Shown here: one piece after another, positions 11,340 through 22,395 of the stretch | Layout of the letters: every line of letters begins with the position of its first letter | Numbering within the stretch: position 1 is the stretch's first letter | Notes under the pieces: generated by a model | The model's database searches: none | What the model saw: only the letters and a program-made list of their open reading frames with translations | Told to the model about the DNA's origin: nothing | Translations under genes and position numbers: made by a program | NCBI GenBank assembly: GCA_024449915.1 | Contig: JAMZAV010000151.1 | Coordinates: forward strand, 1,054,001 to 1,118,000 | Length of the DNA: 64,000 nt | Reading direction: 5' to 3' | DNA from: Sweltsa coloradensis | Lineage: Eukaryota; Arthropoda; Insecta; Plecoptera; Chloroperlidae

Positions 11340-12990
11340 GGTATATGTACATTCAAAAATATGTTTCCTGTCCTGTTCGCCAGCTCCACACATCCGACAG
11401 ACACTAGATTAAAAAAATCCAAATCTATGGAGGTGCTTCCCAAGCAAGTCATATCTTGTTTGAAGCCGGAATTGAGCTGTTTCTATTTTTCTACTGAAGC
11501 ACTTGCGTTTACCAGTCATCCTCCTTCCCACAGTTTATTCTGCCCCTTCTCTTGCAATTCCTTACGGACCACTTTGCATGTCGATGCATGCAGGCGAGAT
11601 TTATGCGACAGTTTTTTACCTTCTTGTTGCTATTTGCTACCTTGTTTGGCTAGGTAGTTGGCCTTCTCATTACCATATATGCCACAGTTGGCCGGTATCT
11701 TTAGTAGTGTAGCACTATTTTTTCCCATCGTTCATGAGGCGTAGAATCTGTAGTTAACTTTGTCTAATTTTGGGTTCTGCTTCCTCCCTATTTGCAATGA
11801 CTGCAATGGCAGTCTTTGAGTCAGATAGAATCACAATTTTCCCGTTTTCAAATTTTGTTAGTTTCAGTGCTTATTAAAAAAATCCAAATCTATGGAGGTG
11901 CTTCCCAAGCAAGTCATATCTTGTTTGAAGCCGGAATTGAGCTGTTTCTATTTTTCTACTGAAGCACTTGCGTTTACCAGTCATCCTCCTTCCCACAGTT
12001 TATTCTGCCCCTTCTCTTGCAATTCCTTACGGACCACTTTGCATGTCGATGCATGCAGGCGAGATTTATGCGACAGTTTTTTACCTTCTTGTTGCTATTT
12101 GCTACCTTGTTTGGCTAGGTAGTTGGCCTTCTCATTACCATATATGTCACAGTTGGCCGGTATCTTTAGTAGTGTAGCACTATTTTTTCCCATCGTTCAT
12201 GAGGCGTGGAATCTGTAGTTAACTTTGTCTAATTTTGGGTTCTGCTTCCTCCCTATTTGCAATGACTGCAATGGCAGTCTTGGAGTCCGATAGAATCACA
12301 ATTTTCCGGTTTTCAGATTTTGTTAGTTTCAGTGCTTCAACTATAGCTCGGATTTCTCAATCATAGTTGCTTCCATTAGCACCAGCAGGGTAGGAAGCCT
12401 CAAATTCTCGTCTGTATATCCCTGCGCCTGCATTTCCTTCCCCTGGGGATGCTGATCCATCTGTATACAGATGTAGTCATTCATTTTTGGGGTACTTCTG
12501 GCAAATATATGCCAATATCAATTTCTTTAGTTGGTCTAATGAGTGGTTGTTTTTCTTATCATTTAGGTGTGTTATTGTCAATGCATGTGGAATTTCTAAC
12601 AATACAACATTTTTGCTTGGTGGTAGGAGGTCTTGTCTATTGTTAATTGCCTCATTCCCAATTAAATGCTCATTGATTTGTCATGCGTTAGTTATGAATG
12701 TTACATGGGTTATCAGTTTTTCACATGGTTCTCTATCCCAGTAGTTCTGATCCAGTCTTACTAGTTTTTCATATAGGATACCGGCTGCTTCATTTCACTC
12801 TAGGGGTGGAACATTGGCCTTTGCTTCCTTAGCTACTTTAGGTGTGGTTTTAAAACCTCCAGTAACTATTCTAAGTGTGGTATTTTGGACTAAATTCATA
12901 GAATGTAGTGCAAGGGACTTGTTATGACTGCAACTCTTTTTAGCAGGTTCAATCTTCTCCTTCCTGATGCTAGCATTTTTTCAATGTGCT
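11340..12990 (-). pseudogene. LINE retrotransposon fragment, RT tail and RNase H domain, with internal duplication
   Basis: Read on the minus strand, 12990 to about 12930 codes TKHIEKMLASGRRRLNLLKR, a motif common near the C-terminal end of LINE reverse transcriptases. Around 12450-12250 comes an RNase H domain: LHLYTDGSASPGEGNAGAGI, EIRAIVEALKLTKSENRKIV, ILSDSKTAIAVI. The acidic residues of YTDGS, EIRAI and LSDS are present. A stop interrupts before EIRAI, and more stops and frameshifts follow. The 465-bp stretch 11412-11876 is repeated at 11877-12341, so part of the RNase H coding sequence is present twice. It is clearly non-functional. Confidence 0.75.
11412..12341. repeat. 465-bp direct tandem duplication (two copies)
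   Basis: 11412-11876 and 11877-12341 agree almost base for base; both copies start near TAAAAAAATCCAAATCTATG, and differences are few (for example GCCACAG/GTCACAG and GCGTAGA/GCGTGGA). The duplication sits within the LINE fragment and does not match transposon ends, so a local tandem duplication is the likely origin, recent given the identity. Confidence 0.9.
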
Positions 12991-13011
12991 TGGTCATTGT
13001 CATTTTTTGAA

Positions 13012-13608
13012 CGAGTGAGCGTAGCGAACGTAGTGATTTCCATTCGACTTAAACGGCCCTTATTGTTTTTCTGCGTGCGTGCGTGTGTGTGTGTACGTTA
13101 AAAATCAGCCGAATCGCTGAACAGATTGCGCTGAAATTTTAAACGGACATCCGGTACGAGTTTATTGAGAACTGCTAACAAAATCAGCAAGATTCATTGC
13201 GATTTAAACATACAAGAAATAATAAACTGAAAAATAGACTTCCAATGTTATGAAATTATTTTAACGACAATGTTTTAGATTTTGAAAAGATATTTTTTGT
13301 TTTTTATTTACCTGGCAGTGAAATGCCGTGTCCATTCAAGGTCTGTCGAATGTTTTAAGTCAAAGTACCCCCAAATTCCGCTCGTAGATTGAGTAAACCT
13401 TGCAATGTTTTCACGTATTTCGTACTGGCTATGTTTACCATAGTAGGCCCTATTGCCACAGATGATGGACTTCACTGCGTTATATGCATTTCAAAACATG
13501 TTTAATAATTTTTTAAATACAATCTCGAAATTACAAAATCTTTCCCGACCAGGGGATTAAACCCACGTCTCCCATATTTCGGCTATAAGGGCGCTTTAGC
13601 CAACTAGA
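13012..13608 (-). repeat. tRNA-like segment with tail, inverted copy of 21238-21836
   Basis: Reading minus from 13608: GGTCTAGTTGGCTAAAGCGC, B box GGGTTTAATCCCC, then the tail to TTCGCTACGCTCACTCGTTCA at 13012. It abuts the truncated MITE A at 13609. Together they form a second composite unit. Confidence 0.75.
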
Positions 13609-13838
13609 CCAGGGAAACGCCAAAGTCGTAGTTAGACGAGTGAGAGAGTCATGTGGTGAGTACCCGGGAACATATGCATTTAAGTTTGATAATTATATTC
13701 GTATAAATAATAGTTTTTTAAAGTTTAGTTGGCATACGGGGACGGGCGCGTCAACTGTAAGGTCATAATGCGCCTCTCTAGCCTATGATAGGCTAGGTAG
13801 GCCTAAGGTAGGGGGAAGAAAAGTAATGTAATCGGGTA
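13609..13838. mobile_element. Palindromic MITE A, one end deleted
   Basis: Starts AGGGAAACGCCAAAGTCGTA and follows the family to GTAATCGGGTAC, where it breaks off into the tail of the neighbouring composite unit. The right inverted end is missing. Confidence 0.8.
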
Positions 13839-13839
13839 C

Positions 13840-14188
13840 AATGTTTTAGATTTTGAAAATATATTTTTTGTTTATTATTCGCCTGGCCGTGAAATGCCGT
13901 GCCCATGCAAGGTCTGTCGAATGTTGCACGTCAAGGTACCCACAAAATTCGCTCGTAGATTGAGTAAACCTTGCAATATTTTCACGTATTTCGTACTGGC
14001 TATGTTTACCATAGTAGGCCCTATTGCCACAGATGATGGACAACACTGCGTTATATTATGCATTTCAAATCATGTTCAATTATTTTTGAAATACAATCTA
14101 GAAATTACAAAATCTTTCCCGACCAGGGAATTGAACTCACTTCTTTCACATTTCGGCTACAAGGGCGCCTTAGCCAACTAGACTATAG
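13840..14188 (-). repeat. tRNA-like segment with tail, 3'-truncated copy
   Basis: Same order as the two other copies, from TAGTCTAGTTGGCTAAGGCG to AAAATCTAAAACATTG at 13840, where it is cut and joined to the next unit. The units at 13.0-14.47 kb thus stand head to tail. Confidence 0.75.
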
Positions 14189-14469
14189 GGAAACGCCAAA
14201 GTCGTAGTGAGACGAGTGAGCGAGTCATGTGGTGAGTACCCGGGAACATTTGCATTTAAGTTTGATAATTATATTCGTATAAATAATAGTTTTTAAAGTT
14301 TAGTTGGTATACGGGGACGGGCGCGTCAACTGTAAGGTCATAATGAGCCTCTCTAGCCTATGATAGGCTAGGTAGGCCCAAGGTAGGGGGAAGAAAAGTA
14401 ATGTAATCGGGTACTTAACACATGGCTCACTCACTCGTTTAACAACGACTTTGGCGTTTCCCTAGTTTT
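14189..14469. mobile_element. Palindromic MITE A, full copy
   Basis: TAGGGAAACGCCAAAGTCGT at the left and ACTTTGGCGTTTCCCTAG at the right, with the same interior as 20959-21237. The tRNA-like segment abuts on the left, reading minus (GCCAACTAGACTA next to the end). Confidence 0.88.
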
Positions 14470-14596
14470 ATCCATAGTTACACCTAGGTATACGGGGTTA
14501 TCTTCTTTCTGTTAAGGGTTTGTTCTGTACTTTAGTAAAAATGTTGGTACACTTGGACCCGTGGTGTGGTAGTCATATACAGTCTTTTTTTCTTTA

Positions 14597-14640
14597 AGGT
14601 ATTGGGCCGTGTTTTTCTATTTTCCAAAATATGCTAGTCA
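14597..14640. mobile_element. Fragment of the 47.9-kb foldback family
   Basis: GTGTTTTTCTATTTTCCAAA and ATATGCTAGTCAAAAT match the outer arm of 47879-48502 after a slightly changed GGTATTGGGCC end. No second arm is present. Confidence 0.5.
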
Positions 14641-15059
14641 AAATAAATAAAATACCCAGCACAGCATTTCCAGCGTTGTGGCAAGAATTCGTACCATCAA
14701 AACAAGATTAGTCTTACAGCTAACATCTTTCAACTTAAAATAATTTATTTTATTGTATTTATTTATTATTATATATATTTATTTCCACTATCAACTAAAA
14801 CTATCAACTCAAACTATTTTTTTTAGTAGTAGTAGTATGATTTATTTATTTAGCTTTCGCTAGTTTGTTACATGTTACAATCATAACAATGAACAATGAA
14901 CAACAATGAACTTTCAACAAACAACCAATTATCTATCAAGCCTATAACTACTATATTTTTTATACCTAGTTGTTTTGTCATAAATTCAAGCTAGGGATAG
15001 ATCATTTGTAAATGTGTTTCTTTCACCTTGTTAAATTACTTAAAATACAACTTCTTTGC

Positions 15060-15200
15060 AATAATTTTTCATCCACATAGCTGTGGTTATTGTTTGTTCA
15101 GATGTTTGTATTTTTGTAAATGTCTGCCTGTCGAAGAAAAGTGAAACTTTTCGAAATATTGCAACATAATTAAAAATTTATTTTCTCACCTAAGAACAGT
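15060..15200 (+). repeat. Possible Penelope pseudo-LTR remnant
   Basis: CTGTCGAAGAAAAGTGAAAC TTTTCGAAATATTGCAAC has the hairpin-then-CGAAA layout known at Penelope ends and is followed by AAAATTTATTTTCTCACC. There is no partner arm or tail, so the assignment is weak. Confidence 0.25.
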
Positions 15201-15568
15201 GTTAAGTTCAATTAATTTATAAATATCATTTACCTGTTCTACTAAAGTTTCTTTTGAAATAAAAGTGACAATATTTCATTTAAATTATTTTTGTTACCTT
15301 ATTGGAATAAATAAATGGTGGACTATCTACTCCCTATACTAGAATCAATATTGGGCGATCATGCGTATTCCCTATTATATCTCTCAACTCCTGATCTTTT
15401 AAAATTTTGTTACATGCAATAAACTTAATTTACGTGTGTTGAACGAAATACTAATTGTAGGTAGGACTGTGTGAGGTGTATCAACCTTCAACTATCGATA
15501 AAAATAACTGTTTTTTTTTTTTTTACAGGCAGCAATAAGTCAGCTACTACACACAGAAAGTTTTGTTT

Positions 15569-16075
15569 ATGGCTGTAAGGAACAAGTACTGCACTGTATG
15601 CAACAGAGCTGCTGCAAACAAAACGTCACCGAGAGTTCATAAGTACTACAAAAAATAGATGGGAAGTTCAACAGGCATGGAGGCAAGCATTATCGTCAAA
15701 GGATTTTGCCGAAGTGAGGAAATGTACGGCGTTCGGTATGAAAGGATGATTGCTGATGGCGATAGCAGCGTTTATTCGAAGATCCTCGAATTAAGGCCTT
15801 ACATTGACTTGACCGTACAAAAAATTTAATGCAGAAACCATTTGTTACGTAATTACTGCGAAAAGCTGAGATTAATTGCTGTTGACGCGAGCCTGAAAAA
15901 CACTTTTCTAAGGCAAACTTTACATTCAAAAACACTGAAAAGACGTCGAGCCGTTACCAGTGCAATAAAGCACCACAAGGAGTGCGAGGAGACTAGCGTC
16001 AATGTCAACGATATTATTACCGTTTCACGTAAAATATACATAAATTATCCTGTATCCAGTAACATTTTAGGATAG
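15569..16075 (+). pseudogene. Mutator-like transposase (GSSTGME/DGDSS family) relic
   Basis: A single plus-strand frame starts MAVRNKYCTVCNRAAANKTS and continues through HKYYKK, a TAG at 15656-15658, MGSSTGMEASIIVKGFCRSE, YERMIADGDSSVYSKI and LTVQKI, then a TAA at 15827-15829, CRNHLLRNYCEKLRLIA, and on to a stop at 16075. Apart from the two nonsense codons there is no frame break. I recognise the C-x2-C head, GSSTGMEAxIIVxGF, the DGDSSVY acidic motif and the CRNHLLRNYCxKL block from the widespread Mutator-like transposase-domain proteins of invertebrates. The expected residues at the stops would be Trp and Glu. A polypyrimidine stretch ending TTTTACAG lies 34 bp before the ATG, so this may be an exon copy. 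The N- and C-terminal parts of the family are absent. Confidence 0.7.
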
Positions 16076-17065
16076 TGTGATTAGTTACCATTTTATGTGC
16101 TAAGAATGGTACAGTTCTGCTATCCTAAACGTTGATGTAAGGTACATACTCGTGTATCTTTTATAGAACACACCCATTCAACCAATTGTTAAACAGCCCC
16201 GTGTCATTGCAATAAAGATAACTAATTGGAAACGGATAACTTCATTATCACCCCGGTTTATAACGCCCAATGTCAACTTCTTTCCTTCTTCAGTTTTCCA
16301 CCCTCTTTACTATACGTCACACAATACTCGCGTGGTCATCATGGGGTATTTATATATTCTTGAATCGACCCCAAGTTGACTACGGAGAGTTGTGTGGAAT
16401 CCTCATCACGACACCAAAATTAAACAAGTTGAATGCATCCAATACAATTTTTTTACATTCCTAGTTGTTACCAAAACAATATTAATTTTCGCCGTAACAA
16501 TAAGTCTAGCACGATTTGCCAACAACATTCAGTGTAGCAAGTAGTAACGCTGACAAGTCGTCGTAATGCATTTTTTTAAATTCAATCAATTTGTACTTAT
16601 TTTATTTGTTTATTTAATAATGGGGCTACTTGTACGTGTGTTACATGATTTGTATATTATCTTTGTATTGTTTTTAATTGTGTGTATTTTTTATTTAGCC
16701 GTACCCGTAGTTACTTGGCACTTGTGGGTGCAAACCTGAATTGTTGAACGTAAAATAAATAATCCATATCTCGGCCAATTTTGATCGTAGGTACTCGGCA
16801 AAAAAAACACATTCCATAACTCGAGCTACATATTTGAGCCATGCTATTAAAATATTTTTGAATAAAAAAAAATCTCGCGGAATAAATTATTTTGATCACA
16901 ACAGATGTGTGAATGGACGTTGACAGGTTGTAGAAACCCCAATTTCGCTCATTTCGAATGCGGTCAATCATCGCTACCCTTCTCAGTTCTTGGCAATATC
17001 CCTCCAGAGAACGAGGCTCACCCTAGACACGATTTAAAAGTAAATTGAGGGGTGTTTTCAATCTA

Positions 17066-17746
17066 CCGTATTGGACCGAATATAGCACGATCTCGAATCA
17101 GTTATAAAACTGAGTGGGTACTCTAAATAAAATTTATTTATTTATTTATTTAATATAACACGACCCCCAATTTTTCAAAATCATTTCAAGAAAAAAGAAA
17201 AATCAAAGAAAATTAAAATGTACAAGAAACATTTTTTATTTACAATGCAATGAATGAATAGACTAAAGTTTCATTCTTACAACAAAACATTTTGAACAAT
17301 GTTAGGGCCTAGTCCTATGTGTTTTAACAGGGTTAGGACCAAGCACAAGCTCACATAGGCCAACCACAGTTCAACAGTCTGATTAAGGGACTACAAATCG
17401 ATCATTGTGACCTAGAATCGATTCGGGATCGATTCCCAAGAAAAAAACTTTTTAATTGTAGGCCTACGCACAGTTATTTTGGTAGTCATTTTCCGTGGAA
17501 TCTGGCGATATTCCCGCGGCCTTTTGCCGCGGAGCCCGTAATGACGTCACCCTCCTGCCTCACGGGATCAGCTGGCGTCAAGTTGGTGGGCGGGGCGACG
17601 CGCAGCAGCCGATGCGCGGGAGTTGTATTGCGGGTGGCCTATGTTCAGGCGCTATTTCAAATGCAAGAGCGCGAAAATAACGCGAGTGCTGTTTTAGAGA
17701 TAGTATTTTCGGAAAAAAACATCGCGCTATATTCGGTCCGATACGG
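17066..17746. mobile_element. mariner/pogo-like MITE (681 bp) at TA
   Basis: CCGTATTGGACCGAATATAG and CTATATTCGGTCCGATACGG are inverted ends, each bordered by TA (17064-17065, 17747-17748). The CCGTATTGxxCCGAATATAA-type end is familiar from Tigger/pogo elements. The right half (17500-17700) is unusually CpG-rich and may have carried host or promoter sequence. No transposase frame. Confidence 0.75.
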
Positions 17747-18510
17747 TATATAACCAATTATTTGTTGTAATTTCCCAGTTTTATGATCACACGATGAAGG
17801 TTTCGTGTAGGCTTACCAATTAAATGAGTTATTCAAAATTATTTATTTTATTTTTACATACTAATATGTTGGGATGAACGATGGTAGAATAAAGATATAC
17901 ACGCGACCCGACCAAACATTACTGTCATGGTATGCTACGCCGTATTGGAGTTCTTGTTGAATAGCAATGCTATTAATTTTATGACTACCCTCCGTCCCAT
18001 GAATGAGACCAGTCAGCGCATCTGGCCTTGAAAGGTTTCTACAGCCCTGTCTGCGAGGTAATAAATATAACCCCCGCCCCCTGACCAACCATCAAACAAC
18101 CCCTGTCGGTGAGCAGACCTTGTACAAGAGCTAAAGAAGTTGCATATCACACAGGCGTGTCGTGCGCTAGTAGTTCCGACTTTCACCACAAAATTTGACA
18201 GCGCCCAGCCATTCATCCGACTATTAATAGGTATGTAATTCTAGAATGATGCATATTCTCTGTTTTAAGAATTTGAATTGCTAATTGTACCAAAAAACAT
18301 GTAATTATCTATATAGAAAACTGAACCCAAACCTCATTATAATTAACTCCCTAATTATTAATAATAATGAAACTCGCTTAATTAGATTTAGTAATGTAAG
18401 TTAATCTGCCAGGCAGACGAGGATGTTGCAGTATGTCAGGGAGGTACTTTAGGTCAGGGGTTTACAAGGATGGTGTATATATACAAGAGCAAGTGTTGAG
18501 TAGATACCTA

Positions 18511-19540
18511 AGGAACTTTAGTGGTAACTTGCTAACTTTTAACTTTAAGTTACTTTACCCGAAAAAGTTACGATTTTTGTTAAACATTTACTAATATGTT
18601 ACGTTACTTGGAAAGTTTCTTTTTGTCGTTAGTGCAGACTACCCATTTAATTAACATTAATAAGTTACCGTGTTTTGCGACAAATGGGTGTATTCTGCTC
18701 TAAAAAAATCTGAATTTCTTTCCCTCAAAACAAGTTTTGAACTACGCCAAAAAAAAAATCACCTCGCAAAAATCAATAAACCAAAAGAATAGCAACATAC
18801 CCCTTCATGCGCTAAGACTTGCGGGTGCAAGTTGCGGACGCAAAGCTGTCTAAATTATCTCCGGCGATATTGTTTGGAGATAAATGGAAACAAAATGTAA
18901 GAAAAAACCGGTCCCGAATGACACGAATAAATTATTCTAGCACTAAAAGGGTATTTCTAGATAGAAAATAACAAACTTTTATTCAATTATACGTTATGGA
19001 TGGTTAACCTGCAACGTATGTAGGCCTACCGTAAGTAGTCAAAATTCGCAATATCTATTGCTCACTTTGGAGTAGTGGTCAACAAGAGGCATTTGTATGT
19101 TCAAAACTCACTCAATTTGTTAGCAATTTTTTTCTCAATATTTCACGTTTCTTGCCTGTCTCAATTTATATGTTGGTACAGAAATTTTAGTTGAAAAATT
19201 TATTTTCCAATAGGCCTACGCAGCTAGGGTCGACATTTGCGGTTCATCCAGAGGACCCACAACGTTACCGATGCATCTAACGGCTTGCAGACGCAAGTCT
19301 GCTAATGCAACTATCTTAATGCTTACAGTTCTTTTAGGCTAGCCCTATGGTTTACATATGGATTTGACCAAGTCCGCTTTATTTAACAAGACGCAGCTTA
19401 GTGCCAGTAAATCTTTGTGCATGAGGGAGATAATGTATTCATTTACTTCTTTGAGAAAGTAGCCTAACTTTTAACTACTTACTTTCTTTAACAAGTAACT
19501 TAACTTCAGGGAAGTTCCTTTTTTCAAGTAATTCACCCAA
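18511..19540. repeat. Region with AAGTTACTT-type repeats at both ends, possible hAT relic
   Basis: GGTAACTTGCTAACTTTTAA CTTTAAGTTACTTTACCC at the left and AACTTTTAACTACTTACTTT and CAAGTAACTTAACTTCAGGG at the right recall the subterminal repeats of the element at 51056-51997. Exact ends and target duplication could not be found. Confidence 0.35.
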
Positions 19541-19894
19541 ACTGTAAAAAGAGTGGAACAGGAATAGTAAACGTTGGGATAAGCTGGAAGACCGAAGAAG
19601 GAACCGATTGGGGAAGTTGTACATGATCTCTAGGGGAAAAGGTCGGGGAGAGTTTGGGAGTCACCTGGAGCTTGCTAGGCATATATAAGAGGGTATGCAA
19701 GTGTCAAGAATGGTAGAGGTAATACTAGGTTGGGATGAGCCGGATCAGAAGCAACAGATTGAGGAATTTGTACAGGGTCTCTAGAGAACACGGGAGGGTC
19801 GGGAGAGCAAGAGAATGGGAGGGTATGAGAGTGTGAGATGTCTTTTGTTGCTTAACACCTCTATTAATGCGATTATATATAATAATTAAAAAAC

Positions 19895-19985
19895 ATGTCT
19901 TCTGGCAATGCAGGAGTCGAACCCATGTCCTCTTAGAGCTATATGCTTTGGGTCAGCTCCCTAATCGTATGTGCCACCGCGGACG
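19895..19985 (-). repeat. tRNA-like SINE piece, minus strand
   Basis: Minus-strand GCGGTGGCACATACGATTAG (A box) and ATGGGTTCGACTCCTGCATT (B box) at tRNA spacing. No acceptor stem pairing is evident. Confidence 0.55.
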
Positions 19986-20759
19986 GAGGGAACTCGAAGG
20001 GTGAGGAGAGCTTGGGAGTTCTGGAGGACATATGCAGGTAAATTTGTTTATTTGGGGAATGAATGGAATAGGCTTAACCGCTTTCAGAGAGACGGGTTAT
20101 AGAGAAGCGAATCCGGGGCCTCCTCGACTGTTATAAACAGGTCATTAAGAGAGAGATGAGGGGGTCGCTCATATGATGCGTGGGGGAGCTGTAGGGTGCT
20201 ACTGGGCTTGAAATTAAAAACTTCGTCACCCAAGATAAGCTGCATTATTTGTTCGCTCTTACGTAATCCCGAACTGTGACCAATGATTCAACAATTGTCC
20301 ATAATTGCAAAATTTCTGTTTGGTAGATACTGTTGTATTTTACAATAAAATGAAGAACTAGACAAAATACCAAATTTTTGTATTGAAATTTGAAAGTAGG
20401 CTAAACTCAAGAAATATTTTTACAAGTTATAGAAATCGTTCCCAAGTAACTCGCTTGAAAGCAGCTTTGAAACCAAGTGTGTTATACTATAAAGTTAAGG
20501 GTTGGGTCTACTTTGCAGGTACTGGTTACATACACAGTGATGCAGGCCTCCTTCTAACCACTGCAGCTGTCGAATAGGCCATTTGCACTAGTGTATTCAC
20601 ACATCTGCCAGTAAACCAATCTCCACAATAATAAAGTAATACCAAAAACGACTCCTTTAGACCGACTCTTAGACTAAATGGGGCTACATTGAAATCAATT
20701 TAGATTCTATTGACTCGTGGTAATGACTGTTTTAAAACAAGCTATAAATTGAAACTTAC

Positions 20760-20855
20760 CGGAGAAGATACTATGCTGGTTGTCGAGTCGACCATCTCAG
20801 GTGGGCAAAACGACGGGTTCAGTGGGCAGCGCAACGGCTGCAAGCACATCCGGAT
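20760..20855 (-). other. Exon-like segment B, similar to segment A at 22.3 kb
   Basis: Acceptor TTTATTTTCAG/ATCCGG and donor CTCCG/GTAAGT on the minus strand, 96 nt. Frame 1 is open for 32 codons (IRMCLQPLRCPLNPSFCPPE and on), but in segment A's open frame B carries a stop. The intron starts are also alike (GTAAGTTTCAATT here, GTGAGTTTCAATT in A), so the duplication covers the exon and its donor side. Confidence 0.4.
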
Positions 20856-20958
20856 CTGAAAATAAAAAGACAAAACAAGACTAAGATTTGTAGAATAAAT
20901 CTTGACAATATTACAGAATGCAATGCAAAGGACTAGTAAAGCTGTTATTTTTATTACT

Positions 20959-21237
20959 AGGGAAACGCCAAAGTCGTTGTTAAACGAGTGAGTGAGCCAT
21001 GTGTTGAGTACCCGATTATATTTCTTTTCTTCCCCCTACCTAGGCCTACCTAGCCTATCATAGGCTAGAGAGGCGCATTATGACCTTACAGTTGACGCGC
21101 CGTCCCCGTATACCAACTAAACTTTAAAAAAACTATTATTTATACGAATATAATTATCAAACTTAAATGCAAATGTTCCCGGGTACTCACCACATGACTC
21201 GCTCACTCGTCTAACTACGACTTTGGCGTTTCCCTAG
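20959..21237. mobile_element. Palindromic MITE A (279 bp), full copy
   Basis: Begins CTAGGGAAACGCCAAAGTCG and ends CGACTTTGGCGTTTCCCTAG; inverted ends extend for about 57 bp (to GAGTACCC). The middle carries CCTATCATAGGCTAG and CGCGCCGTCCCCGTATACC. It is followed directly by a tRNA-like segment, as are the copies at 13.6 and 14.2 kb. Confidence 0.88.
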
Positions 21238-21836
21238 TCTAGTTGGCTAAGGCGCCCTTGTAGCTGAAATGTGAAAGAAGTGGGTTCAATCCCCTGGTCG
21301 GGAAAGATTTTGTAATTTCTTGATTGTATTTCAAAAATAATTAAACATGTTTTGAAATGCATATAACGCTGTGTAGTCCATCATCTGTGGCAATAGGGCC
21401 TACTATGGTAAACATAGCCAGTACGAAAAAACGTGAAAATATTGCAAGGTTTTACTCAATCTACGAGCGGAATTTGGGGGTACCTTGACGTGCAACATTC
21501 GACAGACCTTGCATGGGCACGGCATTTCACGGCCAGGCGAATAACAAACAAAAAATATCTTTTCAAAATCTAAAACATTGTCGTTAAAATAATTTCTAAA
21601 CATTGGAAGTCTATTTTTCAGTTTATTATTTCTTGTAGGTTTAAATCGCAATGAATCTTGCTGATTTTGTTAGCAGTTCTCAATAAACTCGTACCGGATG
21701 TCTGTTTAAAATTTCAGCGCAATCTGTTCAGCAATTCGGCTGATTTTCAACTTACACACACGCACGCAGAAAAACAATTAGGGCCGTTTAAGTCGAATGG
21801 AAATCACACCGTTTGCTACGCTCACTCGTTCAATTA
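21238..21836 (+). repeat. tRNA-like segment with ~530-bp tail, unit next to MITE A
   Basis: TCTAGTTGGCTAAGGCGCCC carries an A-box-like stretch, and GGGTTCAATCCCC (near 21285) is a B box. It is tRNA-like to about 21305, then a tail with ATCTGTGGCAATAGGGCCTA, GACCTTGCATGGGCACGGCA and the final GCTACGCTCACTCGTTCA. The same order occurs inverted at 13012-13608. The tail has no coding potential. Confidence 0.75.
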
Positions 21837-22250
21837 TTATGTATTAATTATTATTTGTCTTTTAAGTTCAAATCTCATTTTAATTTAGTTTTAAAGTTAT
21901 AGAAACAGAAAATAAAACTCGATCTAGGCTTTAACCAGAAGTTGGTAACCCGGGTAAAAAATCAGGAGAAATGTTGTTGTTAAAAACATGCCCAAACTCG
22001 TTAAAATACTCGAATCACACTCGTTTGAAAAAATCCCACAGCCCGGGACTGGCACTAGCTAGGGGGTCTCCCCCAGACCCCCATTGTAAAATGTCATGTA
22101 CTTCACCCAATTATAACCGGGTAATTTTTATACCCTAGTTACGGCCCTATATGCACATAATTATTTGAATAATTTTCAAGATAAAAATTTAAAACTTAAA
22201 AGTCAGCAATAATTTTTTTAAATGATATAAAATTAGGAATTGAAACTCAC

Positions 22251-22395
22251 CATGGTAAATGTGAAGAGATACAGTTGAAACAGCTTGTTGTGCCGATCGT
22301 ACACCTCAAGGTAAGCTGCTTGTTGAGTCGACCGTCGCTCAGGTGGGAAGAAGAGACACCTGGTTCAGTGGGCGGAGCTTTGTCTACAAGTGAGC
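22251..22395 (-). other. Exon-like segment A, similar to segment B at 20.8 kb
   Basis: Flanked by a good acceptor (GTATTTTCAG) and donor (ACCATG/GTGAGT) on the minus strand. An internal GAG/GTGTAC could be an alternative donor, at the place where segment B ends. One frame is open throughout (SLVDKAPPTEPGVSSSHLSD and on), but it is not the frame open in segment B. Conserved blocks shared with B are GCCCACTGAACC, CCCACCTGAG and GGTCGACTC. Similarity in DNA but not in frame suggests UTR or non-coding RNA exons, or remnants of a spliced repeat. Confidence 0.4.
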
